A stretch of DNA of 64,000 nucleotides, taken from the NCBI GenBank assembly GCA_028023455.1, contig JAQFVV010006203.1, positions 9,096,876-9,160,875 on the forward strand, read 5' to 3'. The notes beneath the pieces are model-generated. The model saw nothing but the letters and a program-made list of their open reading frames with translations, made no database searches and was not told the origin of the DNA. Below, one piece after another: positions 27,401-42,400 of the stretch. Positions within the stretch are counted from its first letter, which is position 1; each line of letters starts with the position of its first letter. Made by a program: the position numbers and the translations under genes. The stretch comes from Epiperipatus broadwayi (lineage: Eukaryota > Onychophora > Udeonychophora > Euonychophora > Peripatidae).

Positions 27401-30400
27401 CAACCAATGAGATTTGAACCCATCTATGTCAAAATAAGACTATTTATTAAAATCAGTATAGATTTTCTTATCCAATTCTATATTCAGGATTTTTTCACTT
27501 GAAGTCACTCCAAAAATGATGAAGATTGAGATAGATATATATATATAAAAACTCGTTGTAAATTTTATGGATCGTACATGCAATATATTATTTCAGCAAA
27601 ACAACATTTACCTTCATCTGGGTAGAGATATTATTTTGTGGCTACTGCAGAAATATAAACAGTTGTTGAATAAATAATAAAAGATTTATTAAAGTGGTTT
27701 TATGTATTCTGTTTAATTCCATGATGACTAATTTATCTTTTATCACTCATACAACAATATTGATACCTTTGTAACTACTACATAATAACATCTCCATCCA
27801 GTTGAAGGTAAATATTATTTTGGGAAAGTTTAAACATCTTTAATATTTAATATTATATATGGATGATTTCAAAAATTACAATGAATCACTCTACATCTTG
27901 TCCAAATATATATGTTAAGAGTCTTTGTCCAAATATATATGTTAAGAGTCTTTGTCCAAATATAAATGTTAAAAGTGTTGTTTTGAAACATTGACTCCCA
28001 TTTTTCTTTTCAATTTGAAAATAAATAAATTTTAAAGTAAGATTTCGTCTAGATAAATAATGGCTAGACATATCATAATTATTAAATAATGGAAGCTGAT
28101 TATTTTCATTTAATAAATAATTTACTTGTAACATTTTACTTTTTTTTTTTTTAGAAGATTAAACTGGATGCATTTACAATAAAATAAACATGAAATTAGC
28201 ACAGTTTAATGTATATGTAATTAAAAACAAACCATTCTCCCTCAAGTTATGAATAAATAACAATCTGTATATTAACAAAAAAACAAAAACAAAATGGAAC
28301 AACTTATTCTTTAATTTTTTGATGTTTATAGATTTGCTAATATTGGTGGAAATTCTTGACCCTTGTTAACCATATAGAGTATTATTTTTTCATAGTGTGA
28401 ACAAAAATGATTTGCTCTCTTTAATTATATATATATTAAGCTACATTAATTACATGTTTACAACTATTAATTTATGTTTGTTTACTATAAGAGATTTTTA
28501 ATTATACATATACAATTTTTTTCGCATGCGTTAGTGAAGCTGTAATTATACTATAATGTTTAATATGCCTGCTTAGCGCTTTCGAGATTTAGTATTCTAA
28601 TCTCATATTCATAGCTTTACTGAATGAAGACACCTATCTATAATTGATCATTAATTTATTAATTATTAATATCATATTTTTATTTGGCTGACATATTAAT
28701 TTCATTCTCAATTTCTACCAGTTTTGACAAGGATAAGTTTATAAACATCAAAATCTTAAAAAAAAAAAAAGAATCCTTTGTCGAGGGTGTTGATTTATTC
28801 ATAGCCTGGGGGGAAGTGGTTTATTTCATCAATTATATATACACTAAGCTATGTTAATTTTTAATGCTTACAATTATTAACTTCAGTTTAATTATTAAAG
28901 CAAAGTCATTAAAAGTGAGATGCATTTTCAATCACTGTAGAATTGACTACTAATTTAATAATTATTAATGCCATATTTTTTATCTGACTAATATAGTGCA
29001 TTCATTCTGTATTTCCATGAGTATTGTCAAGGATAAGTTTATAAATATTAAAAGTGTAAAGAATAGGTGGATCATTCTATTCTCAAACTCTTATCAACAG
29101 TGTTATTCATTCACTATCTGAGGAATAAAGGTTTGCTCTCCTTAATTATAAAAAAATAAGCAATTACAAAAAAAAAAAGTATTAAACATTCATTACCTTC
29201 TGGCACTACTTGTTCATTTTCTTTGGGATCCCACCTTCGTTCTTGTCTCCTAGCACCAGAAACAATCTCGTAATCCAAATTCTAAAATCAATAAGCATAT
29301 TAAATATAACCAATTTAGTCATATCATGATAGTGCATATTTTTACAAGTAAATTTCTATTTAAAACATAACTTTTTTTGTATAATAATTTTAAGAGTTAT
29401 TACAGCTACATCAGTTTTGCTTTTTGAAGTAATAGTTTTCTCCATTACAAATTGTTATTGAAGAAACAGCTACTATAAAAAGATTCTACTTTCAAGATAA
29501 TAAATTAATTAAGTATTTATATTACTACTAGCAATAAATTCCAACCAATCAAAAAAACATTTAACAACTATAATTAAAAAATGACACTATTTTAAAATGA
29601 AAATCAAGAAAATAGTTAGAAATAAATATGAGTTGTCTTCAAGTAATCATTTACAGTCAGTGATTCAGGAAGACAAATGACATTGACCCAGCAATGTGGT
29701 AGACAAAGTATTTTAATATCATTTAACAGGCTAAATTAATCCCCCATCCCCAGTCCTTTTTTTGTTTACTATTTTTTCAACTGGAAACTGAACAAGATAC
29801 CTTTAATCTCCAGCCATATTACCAGAGACAAAGCAATGCTCAAAGTAATTTAAGCATAGAAATATTCAAAACTAATTAGATAAATAAGGTTTAGATTTAT
29901 TTATGAATAATGTTTTAAATAAAGGAATTTCAAATATATATATATAAATTATGATCAATGACATTCTTATATTTCAAATATGCAGAAGTAAACAATAAAC
30001 AATGTGAAAATAAAATAATGGTTCCAAAATACATTTTGATCAGTTAAGCCAAGCATCATGTAGTTTCCCAAATGTTATTGCTTTGATGAAAACATTTTTT
30101 TATCACAAAAAAAAAAACAATCTTAATTTTTCTCATCTTAGATTAAAAAATAAGTAAAAAAAAAAACTATTACCTCACTTTCAAAGATTAAAAACATGGT
30201 AGTTAAATAATTAAAAACAGTCCATTTTAATATTGTATTTTATTGACACTTCTGCTACAATTACTTCAACATATGTCTTTAATCCAGATGATAAGTTAAA
30301 GACTAATTTTAATAAAATCAAATGGGATGTAAAATGTTCTCTTTATAGTACTAAATAAAGATAAGCTCTTCTAATGAATGACATGAAGTAAAAATATTAT

Positions 30401-33400
30401 ATAATAAAAGTGTTATGACCATCTTAATGTTTTTAATGCCAATTGTGTAAATATATAAATTTATCTTAATTCAGCCCCTGGAATTGCCTTGCAGATATAA
30501 ACATTTAATATATGTTTAATAAACTAATATTGATGAAGGGCCAACCAACATAAGCTTCCTTAAATATATAGTGAATTATATTTTTAAAATAAAGCAAAAT
30601 AATTTAATAATATTCCAATAAAATATTTTATTATTATTATTATTACTTTGTGCACTTTGACTATTTCAAACAATTATCTTAAAATGATTGTGTGAAACAA
30701 ATTAAATGTATGTAAAAAATGTAATATATATGTATGAATGCATATTAAAGTGAATAAAATTGAACAATGAGGTAACATAAATGAACAAGCGATAATACTA
30801 GATTAATGCTAGTGGCAGCTTGCCATTGTTTGAACCTTTTTAACGTAATTTATTCTGGTATCCTGATTTTAATGTTATATCAAAATTTTAATTATCCCTT
30901 TATGTAATTAAGATGCAGCAAAATCAATACACTTATAATAATAAAAGTAAATCAAATTAAAATATAACTGAAGTGTTTAAATTATTTCAATTTAAATATT
31001 ACAGCTATTATTTTTGAGAGAATGGTGGTCATATTTTAATCTTCACAGTAAAAAAAAGGATCTATCAAGTTTTGAACATCTCCCAACATGAACAAGATTT
31101 ATTAAAAGTAATTATGGATTAAGATAGCTTGGAAAAATCCTTCTTATTCTTCAAAAATAAAAATATTTATATAAAGATGAGAATTTGGTAATTCAAATCA
31201 TTCTAATTTTATTAACCAATAGAAGTATGAGATTGCACACATCATAAGTAATGCTTAATGGCTTGATCCTTTCAAGAGCAACATATGACAAAAAGTTTAT
31301 GGAGAAGTTCGATAATTGTTAAAGCACAAAATTCATGATTCAGATTCTAGTGTGGAGAAAAAGTTGATGATTGTACAAATATAAAGATAACTGTTTTCCA
31401 AATGTTCAATTATTATCTTCTTTCATTAATATAAAAAATGTTTCAAACTTGATAAATAGTTTTTTTTAGATATTAAAAATACTTTCCAGACAATAGATTT
31501 TATAATCAATAATGTATTTACAGTTTTGATTGAGCTATAGCTTTTGTCCAAAACTGTTAACAGTTTTGATTTAGATAAAATATTATAATGCAAAAAATTC
31601 AAATATATAAAGAATGAATTTTTTTAAAATTTTAAATTAATATTAAAACAATACAAAAAAAATTAGGTTTTATGAAAGTAGAAATACAACACTAATTTAA
31701 ATAAGAGTAATAATATGCTGGTTACCATTTAATATAGTATTGACACATGCCAGAAATTTTTTTTTTTTTTAAAAAAAAAGATGCCTTTAAAAAAAGTATC
31801 AAATATGCAGAAAATAATCTATGTAAAATATGGCTACCAAGAGAAAAATTTTGTATGAAATTCCTTTAGTTATGCAAAGTGGCTATCTTAGAAAGAAAAC
31901 TTTTACATATGATACCATTTCCAACTTTCTTATACACTTAACAATACTATTTTTTACACCAAAACTTTACCCTTACAGTTTTCACTATCCTGCAGTCATC
32001 AGCTACAATATCCAAATATATAATCATACAATCAATACATTATATTTATATACATAATCAATAACATACATCTTAGCCTGACCATTATAAATAAGAATTT
32101 TCCATTTTATTATTTTACTCTTAACTAATTTTATTTTCTTATTTATAGTATTTTATTATTAAATTATTCTAAAACAATTTTATTTTAAAACTTTAATCTT
32201 TAAACTCTACTATTTAATCTATCATTTTAGTATCATTTTAATTATATTTTCCTAATTACTTCTAAACTTTCTTTATTTTTATTATATATTTAACTATTAA
32301 CTTTTTTCCATTATAAATTACCTTTTTATTACATTACTAAATACTTACATCTTTATAATCCTATTTCCAAAAACCAATTGACAAATTTTCAAAAATTCTT
32401 ATACTTGTTTAACAACTCCCTCTATCATCACTTTCTTCAACTTTATTTTTAAACCTTTTTATATTCAAACTAAATTGTCTTTACCCCAAAACCCCTATTA
32501 AGATTGTTTTATATTTTTAATCACTACTGCCTCTTTAATTTTCCTATTCCTTCTATTACATGTATAATTAATCATTTTTATATGATCCTTCTCAAACCTA
32601 TGACCTGTTTCTAATGAATGCAAATAAATAGGTGAACTCTTATCATACTTATGTTGAACTAATCTTGTATAAATTGAATTCTTTGTCTCACCTATATAAT
32701 TAGTTTTTAAATATAGGGGACTTAAACTCAGTGGTATGAGATAGTGTGGATAGTTGATGGGTACTTGAAATTCTGAGTTCAAATCCCCTATATTTACAAT
32801 TAGGCTCCAAGTATGTGAAGAGTGCCTGTATTTCAAATATTTATAATTAGTTTTTATATTTTTACTTTTACATGACTTACATTCAATTTTATATCCCCCA
32901 TTTATGCATTTTTCTACTTTTCTTACATATTTATTATCTAATATTATATTCTTAGTAAAAAATTAAATTTTTAATACCAAAAATATTTGCACAATATTTT
33001 TTAAAGGCACTGGATTATAATTCCTGTATTTCAAGCAACATTTATTCAGTATCATGTACTTAGAAAAATATAAATCAAACTTAAAAAGTGAAATTTGCTA
33101 ATATGATTTTCTTTTTAAATCCTTATGTTAATATTCTCAATTTGTCTACTAGTTGGGTGTTGAAGTCTTGATTCCCTTGCAATATAAATGATAATTCATT
33201 AATCGATTTGTTTGTTAAACAGACAATTAAACAGAATGATCAGCCATGTAAATATACAATCTACTTTTATTAACATCTTAACAATTTCTCCCATGGGATT
33301 AGAATATCTTAATTCATACATTCAATTTTGTTAAATCTTTGGGAAGATTCCTGATTCTTTTTTCTGGAAGTGCATATTCAAATTATTAAAATCTTGGTTG

Positions 33401-36400
33401 AGGTTACTTGATCTCAATATTTAGTGATAATAATAAAGTTAAAGTTAATATTTAAAAAAAATCTTTAACATTCTATTTCTAGTCTGCTGAGATAACATGA
33501 AATAAACTTTTCATTATTAGTTTATTATGTAGAACACAGATTTTTGCAAAAGAATTTAAACATAAAAAAATAAATTATGGAATTAGAAGAATGAAATCCT
33601 CTTCATCAGTAATGAGGATATCTGCAGTTAGCTTATTAAAAAAAAAAAAAATCTAATATATAGCTACTGACCACCCAGTATCAGATCTATATAGTTATAC
33701 AAACAAGATAATTTCAATTCAAAACTCCAAGCATTGAAATTTCAATACAAATAAAAAATAGTCTATGAATAGATATACTGAAAAACTTTGCTTTCCATTA
33801 AAAAATCAGTAAGCCAGAAAAGAGAGTTGTCATTCAGTAGCCATTCATTATTCAAACTTAATTAAGCTTGGCTTCTGAGTGTGAAAAGAATAATCATTCT
33901 TTAAGGAACTTTGATATAATAATGAAAAAATAAACAAAATAATTTTTAAGTTTATTAAATTACAGTGACTAACAAATTTTTTAACAGTAAGAAACTTACA
34001 AAATTATAAATAAAAAAATTTTAAATTACTATTAAAATATATTGTAATTCAACTATAAATTATTTCTTTCTTTTCTGAACTAACGTAATAAACGACTGTT
34101 AATGAATACATATACAGAAAAGGTAGATTTTTAAATATTGAATTTTATTACTGCCTATCACGCTTTCAATATATCATGATATATTGAAAGCATGCTAGGC
34201 AATAATACAGCTGAATATTTAAAAATCTACCTTTTCTGTATATGTATTCATTAACAGGCATATATATATATTTCAGCAAAAAAATTTCAAAAAGTACATA
34301 TACCTGAGGATCTGTCTTGATCTCAAATTTATTGTCACAAAGATGACACTTCATTCTAAATTTATAAATAGGTGTTGTATAATACATGCCTATTTTTGTT
34401 TTCTCAGCATTGTATCTTACTCCAGTTCCGATATGATTACCACAGCCATCGCACCAAATATTATATGGCATTTCAAATCTAATTTTAGAAAAACATAAAC
34501 AGTATAAAATTCATAGTCCATAATACTCTTAAAAATACTTCCTAAGTAGACATAGAATACATAATATATATATTCATATATAAAAGATAACTTTATGACT
34601 ATTTTTTGAGAAATGGCATATATTTAAAACTATCCATGTGTCTATTCCAAGCCGACTGAAACTTTTTTATTAGAGTACATTTTGCTTATTGCAAAAATTA
34701 AATTAAAAAAATAGCTAATATTTCTATAGGATCAAAACCACATTTTCATTAGAGCTTTACCTTCCTAAATGATAAGAGAGTGTCTCCTGTTCATATTCTT
34801 CATTCTTGTTTTTCTATCCATTCTCAAAGATCATTGATTGATGAATTATAAATGCTTACTATATACATACATAAACACACATATAATATATGCATTATAA
34901 TGATGCGAATAATATTAAAATTTATAAATAATTATATGATTAGTTAATTAAGAGGTCATGTGACAATTAAGCATGCTAATCATAGATTGGGTGCAATAAT
35001 TCAATTCAAATGAATAATCTGTGATTTGGGGAAAAAATTATGATGTAACTAATATTAAAAAGCTAAAATCAAATCGTTTTTTTTTTAAAAAAATTATTTA
35101 ATGGTTTATTACTTGGCAATTCATAAGAAATATGATCACTGGAAATGCTTGAAGTCCAGAATCCACCACTCTATCACTGCTACTAAATCTTGCAGGTAAT
35201 ACATCATGTTAAGCGAATGGCAAAAAAAAAATATCACCAATGACAATCAAATGTTATTATTGGTCATAGTAGTCTATTGTTAATGTTACTTCACCTGCTC
35301 TGCAGAGAACTAAACAAATTGTGACATACAGAGTTGCACTATCTGAAATTTTCCACATATATTTTTTTTAATTAATTAAGTCCATATTTTTGAATTTTAA
35401 TTAAATAGATAATAAATCTTTTTAATTCACAATTTAAGAAAGTAATTTATTTTGTCTCATGCAATTTTATTAAAAATTGTTTTCTATTTTTGAATAAAAT
35501 TAACTAAAAAATTAAATTGTTACTGAAAATAAGAAGTAAATCCTGTAAAAATAAAATTATTTACGTGTGAACAAAAAATTTTAAAAACAGATTACTGTAC
35601 AAAGCTGCAATATTAAGATTATTAATATATTATGAGTTACAAGTTTAATTATTAAGTAGAAGCTGTTAAGAGCTATCTCAAATTCTTTATCATTAAACCT
35701 TATAAGAAGTAGAATTCAATTACTGGATACTAGCAAAGATGTCTTTATTTCTCTTGACGAAAGCTGTCAAAGAATGTATAGCAAAAGAATCTTCTCTGAA
35801 CAAATGTTAAATGCCTGATTGTCATGTTCTTTAAATTATATCCTTAAACATCAATGTATGTAAAAAACACATATGTAATCAGCCATCTCAATCATTTGAA
35901 GTTCCATGAAGAATTCTATGAAATCCTACTAAATACATAAGTATAACAATTTGACTGTCTCTAGATCCACACTTATATTCAATTCATTTTACTTTCTGTT
36001 ATATAAAAGATTACCCAACAGGTGAGAGTTCAATATGATCAAGCATAGTGCAATGAAAGATGATTGATCACAGTCAACAATAATAGTGAGGATTTAAAAC
36101 AATGAAAAAAAAAAAAAAGTTTAGAGAATATCAGTAAATTCACTTAATAGTTAAAGATAAAAATAATTGAGACTAATAAGAAAATATTGGATTTTAGAGA
36201 TAAAATAATTTGATCAGTATTATATTCACACTAAGACTCAACTCATTTTACTTTCTACTAGGCTGTATCTAATCTTTAAATGGGTTATGGTAAACTAAAA
36301 AATATAATAAATATAATTCGCCAAATGATTTTAAACTTTCTAACTAGCATAAAAAAAACAACCAGAAATAGCTACAATAATGATCAGGACTATTTATCAA

Positions 36401-39400
36401 CAGGTCTTTCTCTGCATAAAAAGATCTCTTGAATTTCTTTACATGTAGAAAATCAAGAAAGTTTGAGATCATTTACCAATAAAAATATTTATTCCAAAAC
36501 TGTTTATATAAAAGTAATAGTATTGATTTAACAATCAAAAGTAATAGTTAATGATCATATTATATATAATTTCAATAGTTTTAAACATTTTGAATTATCA
36601 CATTATATATATAATTTAATGATTATAATGGACTTTATAGATGGAAATATATTTTATAATGAGTATTCCGTTTGTTATATATTAATTCTAATATTCTCAT
36701 GGATAAATAATGATTTCATATTATTATTTTCAGGAGATTCCATATAGTAAATAAAATAGCCAAATAGCTGACATTTTGGTACAATAACAATTACTTTTCT
36801 CAGGGCTTCTTTCTCAAATCATAAAAATATAAGATTTAAAATTATTTTTTTCCTTTTATTATTTCCTCCTCAAACTCAAATTCTATTGGTTAAGAATTTT
36901 AAAAAATATTTTATTCTCCAATAGTTTTTTCCAAATATTGTTTATTTTCTTCAATTCACACTTATCATTTATGCTATTAGGTCTTTTAAAAATTTCTGTA
37001 GCTTTCCTTAGCAGTCCTTGGCCATATTGTTCAATTTTTGCCAGAATATGTGTTTTATTAAAATTGATCTCATGATTAATTAATTTTATAAATCAATAAA
37101 TTGCTGATGAATTGGATTTTTCTCTAAATGCCAAAACATGTTCTTCCTTCCTTATACTGATTCTACGATTGTCCAATGTATGAATATGAACAAACTCTGC
37201 AATGGAATTTCATATACATCATAACACTCCAAAAGAATTTTATCCTTAAGACATGGAAATATTTCACTAATTTTTTTAAAAGTAGTGTAACTGTGTCAAT
37301 ATTATTTCACTTTAAAATATTACTAATTTTGTCAGTTACTTCCTTTGTATACAGCAAAACTGTTTTAATTTCTGAAATATCCAAATCTTTTTTCTTATTA
37401 TATGAAAAAGTCTTAAAAATAATGCTGTGATCAAAACAATTATCAAGAAGCAATTTTTAGTAGGAGATATGTCCTAGTGAAAATGACTGTTATCAGAAAA
37501 TCTCTTAGTTCCCTCTGACAATGTCTTTACCAATGAAAATAGTTGTGCTGGATGATGATGGAAGTTGAATTATTATTTTCTATTTCCATGGTAAATTTGA
37601 TGTTATGAAAATAATGATGTATATATATAAGGTCAAGGAATTAGAGTAATGCATTCAGGAGTTATTGAGTTCTGCAAAAATTCTCAGCGTAATATGAAAA
37701 GTAACCTTAATTTTAATTAATTCAATAAAACTAATATGCTCAGCATGTCATATGATTATCAGATATCATTTAACTTTCTAGTAATTGATCATATGATAAA
37801 TAAATAAAAATTCCCAATAATTATAAATAAAGTAAATTTATTTTAGTTTGCCAAAGTCTTGATATAGTCTTTAAATAACATAATGATAAATTTTTCAGTT
37901 TTAACGATAAAAATTCAATTCTTTGCCATCCCAAGTTATTTGACATAATGTTATGTTGTATGTGCAACTTAATGATATGAGGATTATTAAAATATAGCAC
38001 TAAAATTAAGATGCTAAATTAAATAGATGACAAGCAATTGCAAATTATTCTTGGTGATAGAACTCTGCTGCCTAGTTACCCAACCAGCTTTTGGAAAATA
38101 GAAACACATATAATGCAATACATCTAATAAGCGTGTTGGGTTAATGGATTAAAATTCAATAAATATAAATCAATTTGTTAATCTCATCCATAAGATAAAG
38201 TAATCAAGAGTCTCAGTTGTTAATATTATATTGAAGTATGTGACAAATTACATAAAAATTGATCAATTTCTTGTATAATTAATAAATCAAACTCATATGT
38301 AGAAATCATAATCTACAGACTCCAATCTTATTTCTAATAGACAATGTCATCACTTTCCGAAGAAAGACATTTCATTTTAAAATATTTTATAAAGGATCAA
38401 TTCAAAATTATACTCCTTTCTGCCAAATTATCTCACTAAAAAAAATAAGAATATCTGAATTATTCACTATTCGAATGATCACATAATATGGCTCTCCTCT
38501 GAACTTGGAAAATCAGAGGTTTGGCTCAAAAAAAAAACTGGATACAGAATGATTTTCTTTTTCCACTCTAATATAAGTATTATATTTTTCTAAAGTTCAT
38601 TGTGATGCCAGATAATTTGCTTGCTACATTTGCCGAATATGGCAGACCACATTCTAATCAGTATGATCATGAGCATATATCTACAATTTTATTAGAAATA
38701 TCATCAATTAGAAGTTAATTTTGTTTCCATTTGTGTTAAATAACACAGTAAATGGAATGTTTGATAATTTAACTTCTCAAACCACAGTGATGTTTCCCCA
38801 ACTTTATAAAAATGCTTTCACTGAAAATGTTAAATTTATTAATATGTCCTTTTTTATCAAATTTTAATCATCTCCTCCATAAGACTTAACAATATTTTTG
38901 TTTTATAGTCATAATAAAAACTCTATCTGGAAGGAATATACCAAATCTGAGATTATTAACTATATCTCGGTAATCTAAAGTATGTAAATATCAGTGACTC
39001 TAGACAAGACAAAAAGTGCTTTCTCAATCCATGAACTCAAAATTTCTATTAAAATAAAATGGAGTTTTCAAGAATCCAGGCTGCATTGAAAATATTCCTC
39101 CAATAATAGTCAAGTTTTAAAAAAGTAAATAAAGACTTTTTAAGAATAAGTATATTTACAATATTATCTAAAAACAATAACTTACAAACTTTTATTTTGC
39201 TTAACTTGACATTGAGATTTAGTTTCATTAATCTTTTTTACTATTTCTCCAATGATTCTATTAGTATACACATTCAAGATTCCAGCTTCAGCTTGCTTTT
39301 AGTAAGAACCTGAGAGCCTACAACACTAATATGACTTGAGAATATATATTATTTATTCACAATCATTTTAACACATAAAGATTTCCACTAAGTAATATTT

Positions 39401-42400
39401 TTTTCTTTTCACATATAACACTAGTCTTTACTAATTCAGAATATCATTGAAACATTAATCCTATCCAATTTTATATTCCTCAAGTAAAATCGAATTTTCC
39501 ACAGTATTAGGAATCTTTAAAACTAGATTAAAAAACTGATTTATCTAATGATTTACCCCCTTTCCTTTTGGATTTTTCACTACCACTACATTTGGGCAAA
39601 GGATAGATTAAACTTCAATCCAGCAATCTTAACTCTTGAATCTATCGCTATCACAAAGATAAAGCATATTTTAATACCTGACAGGTTTTATTTCAATGAA
39701 AATATATAATTGAATTTCCTGGGAAGTCATATAATATTCAAGCATTAGAAGTGACAGGTCAAAAAAATTTATTACAAAATGTAAAAGCTGAAGGCATTGG
39801 TCCATAATGACAAAAAGGAAAAAAATATTGAATTTTAGATAACTTTTAATATATAATTAAATAACAGATGGTACATAAGAGAATTTGTTTTTTAAAAAAA
39901 TAAATAGAAATTGATTGATTGTATACTGTAAAAAAAACAACAACATTGCAATTGATGAAAACTTTTCTCTAAAATAGAGAATAATAAAACTGATATACCA
40001 CTGAATCATTATACATAAGACAATCATCATGTAACTAATTAATCCTTAATATAGGTTTAGACATCAAAGTAATTATCCAGTAGATAATGTTTAAATGTTT
40101 TGTTGTTTATCCTTACTTAATATTTCACTCACAGAATTATCAATTTTTGTTTTGAAGACCATTGTTATGTTTCTTAATTTTAATTGTATATCAATATTTT
40201 GTTTATCCTCATTGATATATTACATAACATAGTTTCAAACACTTTTTTTTTTATATATAAAATTTAAGAGTCATTCATGGAAGAGGTTATAATAACATAA
40301 ATTATAGATAGCATTAAATAAATAAGTCACAAATAGATAAACAAGACAATGATTAGAAAATGAGAGAAAGTGTAAAGGCACAAACATTGATGAACAGTAA
40401 ATTAATTGATATGGTAAATATAAATATGCACATTTTTATAATTTTTCTATACAAAAAGAACAGTTTAAATCTCTAAATACTCTTACTAGATCAACATTAT
40501 TATTTTAAATCAAAAGTTGCAAGAAAGATGCTAACATGTTTCATGAATTTATTAATAAGATACAATTTATTATTACAGTTATTAAATAGGCAAAACTTGA
40601 AACAAACTTTCCTTTTTTATATTAATCACATTTTCTTAGTTCATCATCTCAAATCAAATATAATCTTTTCTAGGATACATCTCTTTATATCAAATTGAGA
40701 ATTCCTTTAATTCAGTGATGACCATCTCTCCTTGCTATCTGCTCAGTTTACCATCATTTACACAATTTAACCTTTATTACAACTATCAATAATATCAATC
40801 TAAGAAAGGCCTATTCCTTTTCCTTTTTTCTTCTACTTATTAGTCCAAACATATGTCTTTTATCACTTTTATATGTTGCAACTTATTATTTCCTTTTAGA
40901 ATCATGTTCTTAACTAGTATTCAATATAGGCAAATATTAATTAAAAGTGTTTCTTTTTAAGCAAAAATATATACTTTCTTAATCGAAAATATTAAGCTCA
41001 TCAAATGAATTTAATGCAATTTTAATTTTATTTATCTATTTTAGATCACACACATTGATCTAAATAATTATTATTATTTATCTCTTTAATTTTCTTTCCA
41101 TTCTTTAAGACACACAAATCTATTAATTGTAAGTTAAATTTTATTTAAAGGTATTTTCAAATATTTTTTTTAAAGTAGTAAAACAAAATTCAGCAATCTT
41201 GTTAAAATCTAAAATGACTTGGATAATTGTCATTTATATCATGACCAGGTATTTCCCAACCTAGATTTTTATAATACTTCAAAAATACTGATAGTAAGTA
41301 GAAGAAATTGGCTCATCTTGGCATAAATTTTCTTCTATCTAGATTTTTTTGCTAATTTTATGTATCATAAGTCAATACCACTGCTAACTATATAATTATT
41401 TTTAAGTGTGCTCAAAAAATACATATTTACGAACATATTTCTATTTGCATATATATATAATAATAACTAGATTAACACCCCGACAATGGTTTATTGAGCA
41501 TGTGAATTTCAATCCAAAACACAAGATAAAACTTTTAAAAAGATAAGAATGGACTGTCTTATCCTTTTTACTTAAATTCATTTATATAGGCAAATCTGAA
41601 GCACTTTGAAAAGAAATCACTTTCTAAAGTGTTTCAGATTTGCCTATATAAATGAATTTAGGTAAAAAGGAAAAGACAGTCCGTCCTTATCTTTTCAAGT
41701 TTTATCTTGTGTTTTGGATAGAAAGTAGTTCACATGCTCAATAAATCAAAGTTGGGTGTGGATCTAGTTATTATATAATATTAACCATTGGAAAAAGTTT
41801 ATATTTATATGTGTGCGTGTGTATGTGTAACATGAATACGTTTATTTGTTTTAAAAATATTAGCTTTATACTAAAGTTTCAATTGGATCATACTTGCCAT
41901 TCTCTATTCAAGGATATTGTATATAATATCCTTGAAATGATACCATGTATGATCTAGGAAAGACATTAATGTACAATTAAAACAAGACAAATTTGAAATA
42001 TATATTTATGTCTTTTACCTGCAAAAATCTTTGTTTTAATATAAATGGCAATCATCAATGTACTGCACTGCAGTACCACAGTTATATTGGATTATTAAAC
42101 TTAACAAATGTACGGTAATTCTTTTATATACATAAGCTTAGATTAAATTTTTATATGTAGCTTTCTCAACAACAAAAGATTTAACAAAGGAACTTCACCA
42201 CTGATCATTATTTGAAACTGTTTTATATCAGAACAAATCTGAATACATTGTTCATATCTTTAACTATTGCGAATATTTTGATGAAACCTATTCTCAAGCT
42301 CAATTATTAACTCATTTGTTATAAGTAACAAATGTAGAATTAGATCAGATCTACTTCTATTAAGGGCTACTCTAATGCATCAATATTAACTTGTTCTAGG

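Larger units (their letters stand above)
18852..29196 (-). other. YJU2B intron 4 (10.3 kb)
   Basis: Donor GTAATG, acceptor TTTCAG. It holds a poly-C run, the nested palindrome 21783-23095, a 27-bp tandem repeat and an AT-rich tandem duplication next to exon 4. The stretches 18900-21000 and 24400-27880 show only AT-rich sequence with short chance ORFs. Confidence 0.85.
29282..34303 (-). other. YJU2B intron 3 (5.0 kb)
   Basis: Donor GTATAT, acceptor TTTTAG. It contains the SINE-split Penelope-like fragment and a hairpin element close to the donor. 29300-31750 and 33100-34090 show only AT-rich sequence. Confidence 0.85.

Noticed and set aside
27886-28134. Minus-strand ORF with a 9-residue repeat.
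   Set aside because: The repeat is simply the 27-bp tandem repeat translated; no gene context.
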